From Mycobacterium lepraemurium (GTDB lineage Bacteria > Actinomycetota > Actinomycetes > Mycobacteriales > Mycobacteriaceae): a stretch of DNA of 64,000 bases. The stretch's first letter is position 1. The number at the start of each line of letters is the position of its first letter. Positions 51,850 to 62,910 of the stretch are shown here, piece after piece. The position numbers and the translations under genes are program-made. The stretch is taken from contig CP021238.1 in assembly GCA_002291465.1 (NCBI GenBank), positions 3,038,001 through 3,102,000 of the forward strand. Reading direction: 5' to 3'. Below the pieces are notes generated by a model. The model did not search any database. It saw only the letters and a list, made by a program, of their open reading frames with translations, and was not told where the DNA came from.

Positions 51850-52955
51850 CGCAGCCCGACGCCGCGGGCCAGGGCCGTCTCCACCATGGTGGCCAGCAGA
51901 CTCGGGTAGTCCACGCCGCTGGCCGCCCACATCCGCGGGTACATCGAGATGGTGGTGAAGCCCGGCATCGTGTTGATCTCGTTGAGCACCGGACCGGTCT
52001 CGGTGAGGAAGAAGTCCACCCGGGCCAGCCCTTGGCAGTCAACGGCCTTGAACGCCCGGATCACCAATTCGCGTACCGCGTCGGCGATTTCGTCATCGAC
52101 CTTGGCGGGCACGTCCAATTCGGCTATGTCGTCGAGGTATTTGGTTGCGAAGTCGTAGAACGAGTCCTCACGCCCCCGCACCCCGGCCACCCGGATCTCG
52201 CCGACCGTGCTGGCTTGCACTATGCCGTCGGGCATTTCGAGCACCCCGCACTCCAGCTCCCGGCCGGGGATGGCCGCCTCGACGATGACCTTGGGATCGT
52301 GGTCGCGGGCGGCGGCCACTGCGACGTCCAGCTCGTCCCAGCTCGAGACCCGGCTGACGCCGATCGAGGAGCCGCCCCGGGCGGGTTTGACGAACACCGG
52401 CAAGCCCAGCCGCTCGCGGTCCTGCAGCGACAGTGTGGACTGCGACGGGCGCAGCACCGCGTAGTCGCCGATCGGCAATCCCTCGGCGGCGAACAGCTTC
52501 TTGGTGAATTCCTTGTCCATGCCCGCGGCGCTGGCGAACACGCCGGCCCCCACGTAGGGCACCCCGGCGAGTTCGAGCAGCCCCTGGATCGTGCCGTCCT
52601 CCCCGTACGGGCCGTGCAGCACCGGGAACACCACGTCGACGGAGGCCAAAACCTCACTGGCGCCGGGGGGAAGGGAAACCAATTTGCCGCTACGCCCCGG
52701 ATCCGCCGGCAGCGCCAGCTCGGTCCCCGACGCGGACGTCACCTCGGGCAGTTGCCGGTCGCTGATCGCCAGCGCGGCCGGGTCGCCGTCGGTGAGCACC
52801 CACGAGCCTTGCGGGGTGATGCCGATCGCGACGACCTCGAACCGCCGCGGGTCGAGGTTGCGCAGGATGCTGCCGGCCGAGACGCACGAGATGGCGTGCT
52901 CGTTGCTGCGCCCGCCGAAGACGACGGCGACGCGGACCCGCTGGCTGGCATTCAC
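51846..52955 (-). CDS. ddlA: D-alanine--D-alanine ligase
   Basis: Ddl makes the D-Ala-D-Ala dipeptide for peptidoglycan and is the target of cycloserine. The 369-residue ATP-grasp protein has [13 protein letters not shown] at the N-terminus, [24 protein letters not shown] and the C-terminal [12 protein letters not shown] 52955. It is intact. gpsA lies 31 bp upstream on the same strand. Confidence 0.97.
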   Translation of the reverse strand: MNASQRVRVAVVFGGRSNEHAISCVSAGSILRNLDPRRFEVVAIGITPQGSWVLTDGDPAALAISDRQLPEVTSASGTELALPADPGRSGKLVSLPPGASEVLASVDVVFPVLHGPYGEDGTIQGLLELAGVPYVGAGVFASAAGMDKEFTKKLFAAEGLPIGDYAVLRPSQSTLSLQDRERLGLPVFVKPARGGSSIGVSRVSSWDELDVAVAAARDHDPKVIVEAAIPGRELECGVLEMPDGIVQASTVGEIRVAGVRGREDSFYDFATKYLDDIAELDVPAKVDDEIADAVRELVIRAFKAVDCQGLARVDFFLTETGPVLNEINTMPGFTTISMYPRMWAASGVDYPSLLATMVETALARGVGLR

Positions 52956-52986
52956 AATCTGAACAGGCTACCGGGTGGCGGCCACG

Positions 52987-54042
52987 TCATTCGGGCTTGG
53001 TGCGCCGGCCCAGCAACAACGCCATCGCCTCGTCGACGGACAGCCCCTTGTGACAGACCCGGTGCACCGCGTCGGTGAGCGGCATTTCCACGTCGTAGCT
53101 GGCGGCCAGCGCCAGCACCGACTCGCAGGACGTCACGCCCTCGACGACGTGCCCATCGCCGCCGTCGGGGTCGCCGGCGAGCACCGAACCAATGGTTGCC
53201 CCGCGGCCGAGCCGCTCGCCCAGCGAACGGTTGCGGGAGTGCGGCGAGCTGCAGGTGGCGACCAAATCGCCCACCCCGGCCAGCCCGGCCAGCGTCGCGC
53301 GCTTGGCGCCGAGCGCGATGCCCAGCCGCATGATCTCGGCCAGCCCGCGGGTGATGATGGCCGCCGCGGTGTTCTCGCCGAGGCCCACGCCGGCGGCCAT
53401 CCCGCAGGCCAGCGCGATCACGTTCTTGCACGCCCCGCCGATCTCGGTGCCGACCACATCGCTGTTGGTGTAGGGCCGGAAGTATCCGCTGTTGAGCATG
53501 CGTTGCAGGGCGACGGCGCGGCCGGAGTCGCTGCACGCCACCACCGTCGCGGCGGGCTGGGATGCGGCGATCTCGCTGGCCAGGTTCGGTCCCGAGATCA
53601 CCGCGACCTGAGCCGGGTCGACGCCGGTCACCGAGACAATGACCTGGCTCATCCGCATCAGGGTGCCCAACTCGATGCCCTTGGCCAGGCTGACCAGGGT
53701 CGCCCCGTCGCGCAGCAGCGGCGCCCAGCGCTCGAGGTTGGTGCGCATCGCCTGCGCCGGAACGCCCAGCAGCACCGTCGTCGCGTCCCGCAGCGCCTCG
53801 CCGGCGTCGGCGGTGGCGTGGATGCCCGGCGGTAACGACGTCCCGGGCAGGTAGTCGGGGTTGGATCTGGTCGCGTTGATCCGTTCAGCGAGCTCGGGCC
53901 TGCGGGCCCACAGCGTGACCTCGGTTCCGGGGCCGCCGGCGTCGACGAGCACCTTGGCCAGCGCGGTGCCCCACGCCCCGGCGCCCATGACCGTGACGGC
54001 GCCGGCCGCACCGGCCTTCGGACCGCCCCCTGGCTCGGCCAT
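52987..54042 (-). CDS. gpsA: NAD(P)-dependent glycerol-3-phosphate dehydrogenase
   Basis: GpsA makes glycerol-3-phosphate for phospholipids. The 351-residue protein has the Rossmann motif GAGAWG (20-25), SLAKGIE, ISGPNLA and the catalytic Lys in [12 protein letters not shown] 54042. It is intact and divergent from fbiD, with a 124-bp shared promoter interval. Confidence 0.96.
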   Translation of the reverse strand: MAEPGGGPKAGAAGAVTVMGAGAWGTALAKVLVDAGGPGTEVTLWARRPELAERINATRSNPDYLPGTSLPPGIHATADAGEALRDATTVLLGVPAQAMRTNLERWAPLLRDGATLVSLAKGIELGTLMRMSQVIVSVTGVDPAQVAVISGPNLASEIAASQPAATVVACSDSGRAVALQRMLNSGYFRPYTNSDVVGTEIGGACKNVIALACGMAAGVGLGENTAAAIITRGLAEIMRLGIALGAKRATLAGLAGVGDLVATCSSPHSRNRSLGERLGRGATIGSVLAGDPDGGDGHVVEGVTSCESVLALAASYDVEMPLTDAVHRVCHKGLSVDEAMALLLGRRTKPE

Positions 54043-54160
54043 GTACCACCCCCTGTCCGTGGTCGGTGTCGCTCACGCGGCACTTGCAGCCGCTGCACCC
54101 TAGATCAGCGGCCGACCGGGCGTCACGCAAGCCGGCTGCGCGCCGGCGCTGGCAGGATGA

Positions 54161-54829
<669 letters not shown>

Positions 54830-54939
54830 TTTTCGCTCACCGCGGCCGAATCTGTCCGGCCGATGAACGGCGGCCCAACGACGAATGGATGTCCCGCGGG
54901 CGCTAGCAGCAGCCGCGCGTAATACGCCATGATCGCAAT

Positions 54940-57111
54940 GTGACTGAAATCGACGCTGAGACTCGACCCGATGAGAACCTGTGGCATTCGGGCGACTCGG
55001 CCGTGGGGGCGCCACCCGCGGCGACCCCGGCCACGATGACCGACCTGCCGGAGGACCGTTATCTCAACCGGGAACTGAGCTGGCTGGATTTCAACGCCCG
55101 GGTGCTGGCGCTGGCCGACGACAACTCGCTGCCGCTGCTGGAACGGGCCAAGTTCCTGGCCATTTTCGCCTCCAACCTCGACGAGTTCTACATGGTGCGG
55201 GTGGCCGGGCTGAAGCGGCGCGACGAGATGGGCTTGTCGGTGCGCTCGGCCGACGGGTTGACGCCGCGCAAACAACTCGCCCTGATCGGCGAGCACACCC
55301 AGCGGATCGCGACCCGGCACGCGCGGGTGTTCCTCGACTCGGTGCGCCCGGCGCTGGCCGAGGAGGGCATTCACATCGTCACGTGGGCCGATCTCGATCA
55401 GGTCGAGCGCGACGAATTGTCCACCTATTTCACCGAACAGGTCTTTCCCGTCCTGACGCCCCTGGCCGTCGATCCCGCGCACCCGTTCCCCTTCGTCAGC
55501 GGGCTGAGCCTGAACCTGGCGGTGATGGTACGCCAGACCGAGGACGGCGGCCAGCACTTCGCCCGCGTCAAGGTGCCCAACAACGTCGATCGCTTCGTCG
55601 AACTCGCGGCGCCGAGAGCGGGCGCCGAGGGCGAAAACCGCGGCGTCGTCCGGTTTCTGCCGATGGAGGAACTGATCGCGGCGTTCCTGCCGCTGCTGTT
55701 CCCGGGCATGGAGGTCGTCGAACATCACGCGTTCCGCATCACCCGCAACGCCGACATGGAGGTCGAGGAGGACCGCGACGAGGATCTGCTGCAGGCGCTG
55801 GAACGGGAGTTGGCGCGGCGGCGCTTCGGCCCGCCGGTGCGGCTCGAGATCGCCGACGACATGACCGAGGGCATGCTGGAACTGCTGCTGCGCGAACTCG
55901 ACGTGCATCCCGGCGACGTCATCGAAGTGCCCGGCCTGCTCGACCTTTCGTCGCTGTGGCAGATCTACGATTTGGATCGCCCCGCGCTGAAGGATCCGGC
56001 GTTCGTCCCGGACACCCACCCCGCCTTCGCCGACCGCGAATCCCCCAAGAGCATCTTCGCGACGCTGCGCGAGGGCGACGTGCTGGTGCACCACCCCTAC
56101 GACTCGTTCTCCACCAGCGTGCAGCGCTTCATCCAGCAGGCCGCCGCCGACCCCAACGTGCTGGCGATCAAGCAGACGCTGTACCGCACCTCCGGTGATT
56201 CGCCGATCGTTCGGGCGCTGATCGAAGCGGCCGAGGCCGGCAAGCAGGCGGTGGCACTGGTCGAGATCAAGGCGCGCTTCGACGAGCAGGCCAACATCCG
56301 CTGGGCGCGCGCACTCGAACAAGCGGGCGTGCACGTGGTTTACGGGCTCGTCGGCCTCAAGACGCATTGCAAGACATGCCTGGTGGTGCGCCGCGAAGGT
56401 TCGGCGATCCGCCGGTACTGCCACATCGGAACCGGCAACTACAACAGCAAGACCGCTCGCCTGTACGAGGATGTCGGTCTGCTGACGGCGGCGCCGGACA
56501 TCGGCGCCGACCTCACCGATTTGTTCAATTCGCTTACCGGCTATTCGCGTAAGGTCTCCTACCGCAATCTGTTGGTGGCGCCGCACGGGATTCGCACCGG
56601 CATCATCGAACGCGTCGAACGCGAGATCGCCGCGCACCGCGAACGCGGGCAGGGCCGAATTCGGTTGAAGATGAACGCGTTGGTGGACGAGCAGGTGATC
56701 GACTCCCTGTACCGGGCGTCGCAGGCGGGGGTGCGGGTCGAGGTGGTGGTGCGCGGCATCTGCGCGCTGCGCCCGGGCGTGCAGGGTTACTCCGAAAACA
56801 TCTTCGTGCGCTCGATTCTGGGACGTTTCCTGGAGCACTCGCGGATCATCCACTTCCGCAACATCAACGAATTCTGGATCGGCAGCGCCGATATGATGCA
56901 CCGCAATCTCGATCGCCGCGTCGAAGTGCTGGCACAAGTCAAGGATCCCAAACTCACCGCGCAGTTGGACGAGTTGTTCGAATCCGCGCTGGATCCGTCC
57001 ACCCGGTGCTGGGAATTGGGACCCGACGGGCAGTGGACCCCGTCGCCGCAAGAGGGCCATACCGTGCGTGATCACCAAGTATCGTTGATGGAGCGGCATC
57101 GCAGTCCCTAG
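54940..57111 (+). CDS. ppk1: Polyphosphate kinase 1
   Basis: PPK1 makes polyphosphate from ATP. The 723-residue protein has [17 protein letters not shown] at its N domain, the kinase core with [14 protein letters not shown] (catalytic His) and [17 protein letters not shown], and the C-terminal [21 protein letters not shown] 54940 is the chosen start. It is intact. mutT1 follows 84 bp downstream, as in M. tuberculosis. Confidence 0.97.
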   Translation: MTEIDAETRPDENLWHSGDSAVGAPPAATPATMTDLPEDRYLNRELSWLDFNARVLALADDNSLPLLERAKFLAIFASNLDEFYMVRVAGLKRRDEMGLSVRSADGLTPRKQLALIGEHTQRIATRHARVFLDSVRPALAEEGIHIVTWADLDQVERDELSTYFTEQVFPVLTPLAVDPAHPFPFVSGLSLNLAVMVRQTEDGGQHFARVKVPNNVDRFVELAAPRAGAEGENRGVVRFLPMEELIAAFLPLLFPGMEVVEHHAFRITRNADMEVEEDRDEDLLQALERELARRRFGPPVRLEIADDMTEGMLELLLRELDVHPGDVIEVPGLLDLSSLWQIYDLDRPALKDPAFVPDTHPAFADRESPKSIFATLREGDVLVHHPYDSFSTSVQRFIQQAAADPNVLAIKQTLYRTSGDSPIVRALIEAAEAGKQAVALVEIKARFDEQANIRWARALEQAGVHVVYGLVGLKTHCKTCLVVRREGSAIRRYCHIGTGNYNSKTARLYEDVGLLTAAPDIGADLTDLFNSLTGYSRKVSYRNLLVAPHGIRTGIIERVEREIAAHRERGQGRIRLKMNALVDEQVIDSLYRASQAGVRVEVVVRGICALRPGVQGYSENIFVRSILGRFLEHSRIIHFRNINEFWIGSADMMHRNLDRRVEVLAQVKDPKLTAQLDELFESALDPSTRCWELGPDGQWTPSPQEGHTVRDHQVSLMERHRSP

Positions 57112-57195
57112 CCCTGCGGGTGAGTTCGGAGTTGTTTTCCCGGCCGCAGCGTGATCCAGCGTGCAACTTGACCGAATTGACCTGCAGGAGTTGAG

Positions 57196-58143
57196 GTGCC
57201 GACCCAGAATTCGTCGACTGCTCGACGCGCCGGAACCCGGGTGGTCTATGCCGCCGGCGCGGTGCTGTGGCGACCCGCCGACGCCGAGCCGGACGGCGAT
57301 GACGTCGAGGTCGCGATCATCCATCGCCCGCGCTATGACGACTGGTCGCTGCCCAAGGGCAAGGCGGACCCCGGCGAGACGGCGCCGGTGGCGGCGGTGC
57401 GCGAAGTGCGTGAGGAGACGGGCCAGTGCGCCGTGCTCGGCAGAAGGCTCGACACGGTGCGCTATCCGATCGAGCAGGGCGTCAAGAAAGTCTACTACTG
57501 GTCAGCGCGCGCCACCGGCGGCGAATTCGTACCCGGCGACGAGGTCGATCAGTTGCTCTGGTTGCCGGTGGCCGAGGCGATGCAGCGGCTCAATTACACA
57601 CAAGACCGAAAAGTGTTGCGGCACTTCAGCAAAAAGCCCGCGGACACGCACACCGTGCTGGTGGTGCGGCACGGCACGGCCGGGCGCAAATCTCGTTTCT
57701 CCGGCGACGACGCCAAGCGGCCGCTGGACAAGCGGGGCCGGGCGCAGGCCGAGGCACTGGTCCCGCAGCTGCTGGCGTTCGGTGCCTCACAGGTGCACGC
57801 GGCCGACCGGGTCCGCTGCCACCAGACCGTGCAACCGCTGGCCGAGGAGCTCGACGTGCCGGTGCACAACGAGACCACGCTCACCGAGGAGGCGTACGCC
57901 AAGAACCCCAAGCGCGCTCGGCACCGGATGCTCGAGATCGCCGGGGAGCCAGGCACACCGGTTGTCTGCACGCAGGGCAAGGTGATTCCGGACCTGATCG
58001 CGTGGTGGTGTGATCGCGACGGGGTGCGGCCCGACAAGTCGCGCAATCACAAGGGAAGCACCTGGGTGCTGTCGTTGTCGGCCGGCCGGCTGGTGGCCGC
58101 CGATCACATCGGCGGCGCGCTGGCCGCCAACGTGCGCGCCTGA
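57196..58143 (+). CDS. mutT1: MutT1, Nudix hydrolase fused to a histidine phosphatase domain
   Basis: MutT1 sanitises 8-oxo-dGTP and also hydrolyses diadenosine polyphosphates. The 315-residue protein starts at GTG 57196 after GGAG. The Nudix box occupies residues 55-76 (GKADPGET...REVREETG). The C-terminal domain has the phosphohistidine motif RHG (about residue 158) and the family layout of a histidine phosphatase. The two-domain form is typical of mycobacteria. It is intact. Confidence 0.96.
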   Translation: MPTQNSSTARRAGTRVVYAAGAVLWRPADAEPDGDDVEVAIIHRPRYDDWSLPKGKADPGETAPVAAVREVREETGQCAVLGRRLDTVRYPIEQGVKKVYYWSARATGGEFVPGDEVDQLLWLPVAEAMQRLNYTQDRKVLRHFSKKPADTHTVLVVRHGTAGRKSRFSGDDAKRPLDKRGRAQAEALVPQLLAFGASQVHAADRVRCHQTVQPLAEELDVPVHNETTLTEEAYAKNPKRARHRMLEIAGEPGTPVVCTQGKVIPDLIAWWCDRDGVRPDKSRNHKGSTWVLSLSAGRLVAADHIGGALAANVRA

Positions 58144-58171
58144 TTTCGCGGCGGCGTGCCCGCTCGCTAGC

Positions 58172-58221
58172 ACACGAGTACCCTCCGGGCGGCACCGCTG
58201 CCGGCCGAAGGGTACTCGTGT
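58172..58221. terminator. Long inverted repeat between convergent mutT1 and hupB
   Basis: ACACGAGTACCCT (58172-58184) pairs perfectly with AGGGTACTCGTGT (58209-58221) across a 24-nt GC-rich loop, flanked on both sides by CTAG. It lies 28 bp after mutT1 and 17 bp before the hupB end, so it would serve as a bidirectional terminator hairpin. There is no U-tract, as is usual in mycobacteria. Confidence 0.7.
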
Positions 58222-58237
58222 CTAGGACGTGCTCTGC

Positions 58238-58840
58238 CTACTTGCGGCCCCGACGCGCGGTCGTCTTCTTGGCCGCGGCCTTGCGAGCCGGAGCCTTGCG
58301 GGCCGGGGCCTTCTTGACCACAGCCTTCTTGGCGGCGGCCTTCTTGGCCGGAGCCTTCTTCGCCGCAACCTTCTTGGCCGGAGCCTTGGTCGGAGCCTTG
58401 CGGGCCGGGGCCTTCTTGACCACAGCCTTCTTGGCGGCGGCCTTCTTGGCCGGAGCCTTCTTCGCCGCAACCTTCTTGGCGGACGCCTTCTTGGCGGCGG
58501 TCTTCTTGGCCGCGCCGCCGACCACGCCGCGCTTGACGGCCGGGCCCTCGGACGGGAGACGCTGTGCCCCAGAGACAACCGCTTTGAATTGAGCACCGGG
58601 ACGGAACGCCGGGACGGACGTCGGCTTTACCTTCACCGTCTCACCGGTACGCGGGTTGCGGGCCACCCGTGCGGCGCGCCGCCGCTGTTCGAATACACCG
58701 AACCCGGTGATCGTGACGCTGTCGCCCTTGTGTACCGCACGCACAATGGTGTCGACGACATTCTCGACCGCTGCGGTCGCCTGCCGACGGTCCGTGTTCA
58801 ATTTCTGTGTGAGCACATCAATGAGCTCTGCCTTGTTCAT
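58238..58840 (-). CDS. hupB: Histone-like DNA-binding protein HupB
   Basis: HupB is the mycobacterial HU with a eukaryotic-histone-like tail. ATG 58840 starts [14 protein letters not shown], the HU fold (about residues 1-90) with the DNA-binding arm ([10 protein letters not shown]). The tail from about residue 105 is Lys/Ala/Pro-rich with [16 protein letters not shown] repeats, including an 88-bp identical duplicated unit. The 200-residue length is slightly shorter than I recall for M. tuberculosis. The protein is a nucleoid and iron-homeostasis factor. It is intact. Confidence 0.96.
   Translation of the reverse strand: MNKAELIDVLTQKLNTDRRQATAAVENVVDTIVRAVHKGDSVTITGFGVFEQRRRAARVARNPRTGETVKVKPTSVPAFRPGAQFKAVVSGAQRLPSEGPAVKRGVVGGAAKKTAAKKASAKKVAAKKAPAKKAAAKKAVVKKAPARKAPTKAPAKKVAAKKAPAKKAAAKKAVVKKAPARKAPARKAAAKKTTARRGRK
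58291..58480. repeat. Tandem 102-bp repeat in the hupB tail
   Basis: Positions 58291-58378 and 58393-58480 are identical over 88 bp, with a 14-bp spacer. They encode two copies of a [18 protein letters not shown] unit. Such exact repetition is a likely site of copy-number change between strains. Confidence 0.85.
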
Positions 58841-58853
58841 CAATCCCTCCGAC

Positions 58854-58885
58854 ACTAGTGGTCCTCGATTTGAACCGACTAGTGG
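58854..58885. promoter_or_regulatory. Direct repeats ACTAGTGG upstream of hupB
   Basis: ACTAGTGG occurs at 58854-58861 and 58878-58885, 24 bp apart, each with a palindromic ACTAGT core, just upstream of the hupB ATG at 58840. They are candidates for regulator binding or autoregulation, but no family match is clear. Confidence 0.35.
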
Positions 58886-59051
58886 ACACGGTAAACCCTC
58901 ACCCAGCAAATTTCCAAGAGCCACGCGCAATTTCACGGCGGGTCGTGCGGCGTTTTCGCAATCCGGTTGCCGCCCTTGACCGGTGGAGGGCGTCGCAAAT
59001 CGGGCCGGTTTAGTTAGCTCATCGAGCAGAAATTCGGCTCGGCTCAGCGGT

Positions 59052-59654
59052 TCACGCGACGGGTGAAGTGCGCGGTTTCCAATCGGGATACGCCGCTTCG
59101 TAGGATTCGATCCTGTCGAGTTTCCGCAGTGTAAGGGCTATATCGTCGAGCCCTTGGAGTAGTCGCCACGCGGTGTGGTCGTCAATCTTGAACGGCAGCA
59201 CCGTCGTTCCCGCGGTGATATTTCGATCTTGAAGATTGGCAGTGATTTCCAAGCCGGGGCTCTGTTCGATGAGCTTCCAGAGCAGCTCCACCCCGTCCTG
59301 GGAAACTTCGGCCGCCAGCAGACCCGCCTTGCCAGCGTTGCCCCGGAAAATGTCGCCGAATCGAGACGAGATGACCACCCGGAACCCGTAGTCTATCAGC
59401 GCCCACACGGCGTGCTCGCGCGACGACCCCGTCCCGAAATCCGGTCCGGCGACTAGGACTGAGCCACGGTCAAAGGGGCTGAGGTTGAGCACGAATGACG
59501 GATCCGACCGCCAGCTGGCGAACAAGCCGTCCTCGAAACCGGTTCGGGTTACGCGCTTCAAATACACCGCCGGAATGATCTGGTCGGTGTCGACATTGGA
59601 GCGCCGCAGCGGCACACCGATGCCGGTGTGGGTGTGAAATGCTTCCATGCTCAT
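59052..59654 (-). CDS. leuD: 3-isopropylmalate dehydratase small subunit
   Basis: LeuD is the swivelling subunit that with LeuC isomerises isopropylmalate in leucine synthesis. The 200-residue protein contains [29 protein letters not shown] and the conserved [13 protein letters not shown] 59654 has GAAGGG upstream. It lies 19 bp after leuC. It is intact. Confidence 0.97.
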   Translation of the reverse strand: MSMEAFHTHTGIGVPLRRSNVDTDQIIPAVYLKRVTRTGFEDGLFASWRSDPSFVLNLSPFDRGSVLVAGPDFGTGSSREHAVWALIDYGFRVVISSRFGDIFRGNAGKAGLLAAEVSQDGVELLWKLIEQSPGLEITANLQDRNITAGTTVLPFKIDDHTAWRLLQGLDDIALTLRKLDRIESYEAAYPDWKPRTSPVA

Positions 59655-59673
59655 CCCTTCACGGTCGAATACG

Positions 59674-61104
59674 TCAGTCCAAATCGGCCGGAGCGGACAA
59701 TGTGCCGCGCACCGCCGTGGCCGCGGCGACGGCCGGAGACACCAAATGCGTGCGGCCGCCTTTGCCCTGGCGCCCTTCGAAGTTGCGGTTCGAGGTCGCC
59801 GCGCACCGCTCCCCCGGCGCCAGCTGATCGGGATTCATTCCCAAACACATCGAGCAGCCCGCCTGCCGCCATTCGGCGCCGGCGGCGGTGAAAACCTCGC
59901 CCAGCCCTTCGGCTTCGGCCTGCGCGCACACCCGCATCGAGCCGGGTACCACGAGCATCCGCACCCCCGGCGCGACCTTGCGGCCCCACAGCACGTCGGC
60001 GACGACCCGCAGATCCTCGATACGACCGTTGGTACAAGAGCCGACGAACACCGCGTCGACCACGATGTCGCGCATCGGCGTGCCCGGTCGAAGGTCCATG
60101 TATGCCAACGCTTTCTCGGCGGCCTGGCGCTCGGCATCGTCGGTCATCAGTTTAGGATCCGGTACCGCGGCGGCCAACGGCACACCCTGACCCGGGTTTG
60201 TGCCCCACGTCACGAACGGGCTCAGCGACGCGGCATCCAGATAGACCTCGGTGTCGAACACCGCGCCGGGATCGGTGCGCAGCTGCTGCCAATAGCGCAT
60301 GGCCGCATCCCATTGCGCGCCCTTGGGGGCGTGCGGGCGGTCCCGCAGGAACTCGTAGGTGGTGTCGTCGGGGGCGATCATCCCCGCCCGGGCACCGGCC
60401 TCGATGCTCATGTTGCACACGGTCATCCGGCCTTCCATCGACAGCGATTCGATGGCGCTGCCGCGGTATTCGATGACGTGCCCCTGCCCGCCGCCGGTGC
60501 CGATCTTGGCGATCAGCGCCAGGATGATGTCCTTGGCCGTCACGCCAGCCGGCAACTCGCCGTCGACGTTGACCGCCATCGTCTTGAACGGCCGCAGCGG
60601 CAACGTCTGGGTGGCCAGCACGTGCTCGACCTCCGAGGTGCCAATTCCCATGGCCAGTGCGCCGAATGCGCCGTGCGTCGAGGTGTGACTATCCCCACAC
60701 ACCACCGTCATTCCCGGTTGGGTCAGGCCCAGTTGCGGCCCGACGACATGCACGATGCCCTGCTCCGCGTCGCCCATCGGGTATAGCCGGACGCCGAATT
60801 CGGCACAATTCCGGCGCAATGTCTCGACCTGGGTGCGCGACACCGGGTCGGCGATCGGCTTGTCGATGTCGACGGTGGGCACGTTGTGGTCCTCGGTGGC
60901 CAGCGTCAGGTCGGGCCGCCGCACCGGCCGGCCGGCCAGCCGCAGGCCGTCGAACGTCTGCGGGCTAGTGACTTCGTGCACCAGGTGCAGATCGATGTAG
61001 ATCAGGTCCGGCTCGTTGGCCCCGCCGGACACCACAACGTGGTCGTCCCAGACTTTTTCGGCCAGCGTGCGCGGCGTGGTGGTCGTCCCCACGTCGATTC
61101 CCAT
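59674..61104 (-). CDS. leuC: 3-isopropylmalate dehydratase large subunit
   Basis: This aconitase-family [4Fe-4S] enzyme has 476 residues. Cluster ligands are seen in VGSCTNGR and in CSMCLGMN. The active-site region includes [16 protein letters not shown] 61104. It is intact and divergent from the IclR regulator, with an 86-bp shared control region. Confidence 0.97.
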   Translation of the reverse strand: MGIDVGTTTTPRTLAEKVWDDHVVVSGGANEPDLIYIDLHLVHEVTSPQTFDGLRLAGRPVRRPDLTLATEDHNVPTVDIDKPIADPVSRTQVETLRRNCAEFGVRLYPMGDAEQGIVHVVGPQLGLTQPGMTVVCGDSHTSTHGAFGALAMGIGTSEVEHVLATQTLPLRPFKTMAVNVDGELPAGVTAKDIILALIAKIGTGGGQGHVIEYRGSAIESLSMEGRMTVCNMSIEAGARAGMIAPDDTTYEFLRDRPHAPKGAQWDAAMRYWQQLRTDPGAVFDTEVYLDAASLSPFVTWGTNPGQGVPLAAAVPDPKLMTDDAERQAAEKALAYMDLRPGTPMRDIVVDAVFVGSCTNGRIEDLRVVADVLWGRKVAPGVRMLVVPGSMRVCAQAEAEGLGEVFTAAGAEWRQAGCSMCLGMNPDQLAPGERCAATSNRNFEGRQGKGGRTHLVSPAVAAATAVRGTLSAPADLD

Positions 61105-61160
61105 CTCGAACTCGCCTCAATTCGCTTCGTCCGCGGCGCGCCGATCATTCGGGCTGGTGA

Positions 61161-61196
61161 TCTCATAATGCGAGACGCTAGTATCTCTTTGTGAGA
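61161..61196. promoter_or_regulatory. Two IclR-type operators in the leuC-iclR divergent promoter
   Basis: TCTCATAATGCGAGA (61161-61175) and TCTCTTTGTGAGA (61184-61196) are inverted repeats with TCTC/GAGA arms. Their centres lie 22 bp apart, about two helical turns, placing both on the same DNA face. TAGTAT (61179-61184) between them is a good -10 for the iclR gene, 7 nt before its GTG, so the mRNA is probably leaderless and autorepressed. Binding would also control leuCD. Confidence 0.6.
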
Positions 61197-61892
61197 CAGC
61201 ATAGCGGCATCGGCGTCCTGGACAAAGCGGTGGGTGTGCTGCACACCGTCGCCCAATCCCCCTGTGGGTTGGCCGAACTGTGCGAGCGGACCGAGCTGCC
61301 CCGGGCCACCGCCTACCGGTTGGCGGCCGCGCTCGAGGTGCATCGCCTGCTGGCGCGCGGCAACGACGGGCGCTGGCGGCTCGGCCCGGCGGTCACCGAA
61401 CTTGCGGCACACGTCAACGATCCGCTGCTGGCCGCCGGCAGCGCGGTGCTGCCGCTGTTGCGCGAGACCACCGGCGAGAGCGTGCAGCTGTACCGGCGCG
61501 AGGGCACCGACCGGGTGTGTGTGGCCGCACTGGAACCTGCTGCGGGCCTTCGGGATACGGTTCTGGTCGGGGCGCGGCTGCCGATGACCGCGGGGTCGGG
61601 CGCCAAGGTGTTGCTCGCTCACAGCGACGCCGCCACCCAGAAGGCGGTGCTGGCAAACGCGAAATTCACCGAACGCACGCTGGCCGAGGTGAGGCGGCGC
61701 GGCTGGGCGCAAAGCGTGGCCGAACGCGAGCCGGGGGTGGCCAGCGTGTCGGCGCCGGTGCGTGACAGCCGCGGCGCCGTCATCGCGGCCATCTCGGTGT
61801 CGGGCCCCATCGACCGGATCGGCCTGCGCCCTGGGGCGCGCTGGGCCGCCGATCTGGTGTCCGCCGCCGAAGCGCTCACCCGCCGCCTCTAA
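61191..61892 (+). CDS. IclR family regulator of leuCD (Rv2989-like)
   Basis: The protein has 233 residues from GTG 61191. The N-terminal winged HTH (about residues 7-65: VLHTVAQSPCGLAELC, PRATAYRLAAALE) is followed by an IclR effector domain (about residues 75-230) with LPMTAGSGAKVLLA. It is divergent from leuC, the arrangement of Streptomyces NdgR and Corynebacterium LtbR, which regulate leuCD. Leucine-responsive control is likely, by inference. It is intact. Confidence 0.9.
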   Translation: MRQHSGIGVLDKAVGVLHTVAQSPCGLAELCERTELPRATAYRLAAALEVHRLLARGNDGRWRLGPAVTELAAHVNDPLLAAGSAVLPLLRETTGESVQLYRREGTDRVCVAALEPAAGLRDTVLVGARLPMTAGSGAKVLLAHSDAATQKAVLANAKFTERTLAEVRRRGWAQSVAEREPGVASVSAPVRDSRGAVIAAISVSGPIDRIGLRPGARWAADLVSAAEALTRRL

Positions 61893-61901
61893 ATTCTTTC
61901 T

Positions 61902-61963
61902 CGCGAGCAGACACAAAAGTCCCCTTTTCGGACGACTTTCGGGTGCTTTTGTGTCTGCTCGCG
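61902..61963. terminator. 18-bp perfect inverted repeat downstream of iclR
   Basis: CGCGAGCAGACACAAAAG (61902-61919) pairs perfectly with the sequence at 61946-61963 around a 26-nt loop. It lies 10 bp after the iclR stop and 34 bp before the next start. It can end the iclR transcript. Very similar GAGCAGAC-containing palindromes recur between mycobacterial genes, as I recall, so it may also be a mobile or dispersed repeat. Confidence 0.7.
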
Positions 61964-61996
61964 CGGGGACACAGCGGACCTGAGAGACTGACCGGC

Positions 61997-62509
61997 ATGG
62001 GAACCAATCAGCGCGCGAGCATCGCCATGTCCGACGACGAGATCGCCGACTTCGTCGTCAAGAGCCGCACCGGCACGCTGGCCACCATCGGCCGGGACGG
62101 GCAGCCTCATCTGACCGCCATGTGGTACGCCGTCGTCGACGGCGAGATCTGGCTGGCGACCAAGGCCAAGTCGCAGAAGGCCATCAACCTCAAGCGCGAC
62201 CCGCGGATGAGCTTCCTCATCGAGGACGGCGACACCTACGACACCCTGCGCGGCGTGTCGTTCGAAGGAGTGGCGGAACTCGTGGACGATCCCGACGTCG
62301 CCCACCGGGTGGGGGTCAGCGTCTTCGAGCGCTACACCGGTCCCTACACCGACGAGATGAAACCGTTCGTTGAGCAGATGATGAATAAGCGGGTCTGTGT
62401 TCGCATCGTGGCCCACCGGGCGCGTTCCTGGGATCACCGCAAACTCGGCTTGCCGCCCATGCCGGTGGGTGGATCGACGGCGCCAGCGGTGCTGGGCACC
62501 GACCGGTGA
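61997..62509 (+). CDS. FMN/F420-binding split-barrel protein (Rv2991-like)
   Basis: This 170-residue protein of the pyridoxamine-phosphate-oxidase-like split-barrel superfamily (FDOR-B-type) starts at ATG 61997. It has RTGTLATIGRDGQPHLTAMWY, then INLKRDPRMSFLIED. In M. tuberculosis the relatives bind F420 and can reduce quinones, lipids or biliverdin-like substrates; the natural substrate here is unknown. It is intact. Confidence 0.85.
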   Translation: MGTNQRASIAMSDDEIADFVVKSRTGTLATIGRDGQPHLTAMWYAVVDGEIWLATKAKSQKAINLKRDPRMSFLIEDGDTYDTLRGVSFEGVAELVDDPDVAHRVGVSVFERYTGPYTDEMKPFVEQMMNKRVCVRIVAHRARSWDHRKLGLPPMPVGGSTAPAVLGTDR

Positions 62510-62526
62510 CCGCGGTCTTCATTTTG

Positions 62527-62599
62527 TAGCCCCGATGGGATTCGAACCCACGCTACCGCCGTGAGAGGGCGGCGTCCTAGGCCGCTAGACGACGGGGCC
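62527..62599 (-). tRNA. tRNA-Glu (CTC)
   Basis: The 73-nt cloverleaf reads GGCCCCG acceptor, D arm with CTAGCGGCCTAGGA, anticodon stem CCGCC-loop CTCTCAC-GGCGG (anticodon CTC), T arm GGGTTCGAATCCC and discriminator A. No CCA is encoded. It is read on the minus strand and shares orientation with gltX, which would charge it. Confidence 0.97.
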
Positions 62600-62682
62600 A
62601 GATACGATCCACAGACGATCCGAGGTGTCAGCATAGCTCACCCCGCTAAGCCCACCTAATCGCTTGGAACGGCGGGGTTTTG

Positions 62683-62754
62683 CTGGGGTACCAGGACTCG
62701 AACCTAGAACGGCTGAACCAGAATCAGCTGTGTTGCCAATTACACCATACCCCA
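62683..62754 (-). tRNA. tRNA-Gln (CTG)
   Basis: The 72-nt cloverleaf has the TGGGGTA acceptor, a D arm containing TGTAATTGGCAACA, the anticodon arm GCTGA-TTCTGGT-TCAGC (anticodon CTG), the T arm AGGTTCGAGTCCT and discriminator G. The first base pair U1-A72 is the usual tRNA-Gln identity feature. Mycobacteria lack glutaminyl-tRNA synthetase, so this tRNA is first charged with Glu by GltX and then amidated. Confidence 0.97.
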
Positions 62755-62910
62755 TTGGCTACCTAAAACAGCTGGTCAGCGTCGACCTCGGGCTTTTGTT
62801 AGCGCTTCGGGGACCGCCGCCGCCAGTCGTTCTTCGGCCTTTGTGAACCGCAGTGCAGACTACCAAAGACTCGCCGGGGCCATCCGCACGTGCCGTGTGG
62901 TGCTCGTCGC

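Noticed and set aside
58290..58480. CRISPR-like spaced repeats
   Set aside because: The repeats are long, adjacent and in frame within the hupB coding tail. They encode Lys/Ala units and have no variable spacers or cas genes.
62760..62910. A third tRNA or small RNA between tRNA-Gln and gltX
   Set aside because: No cloverleaf or T-arm motif (GGTTCGA) is present in the interval on either strand.
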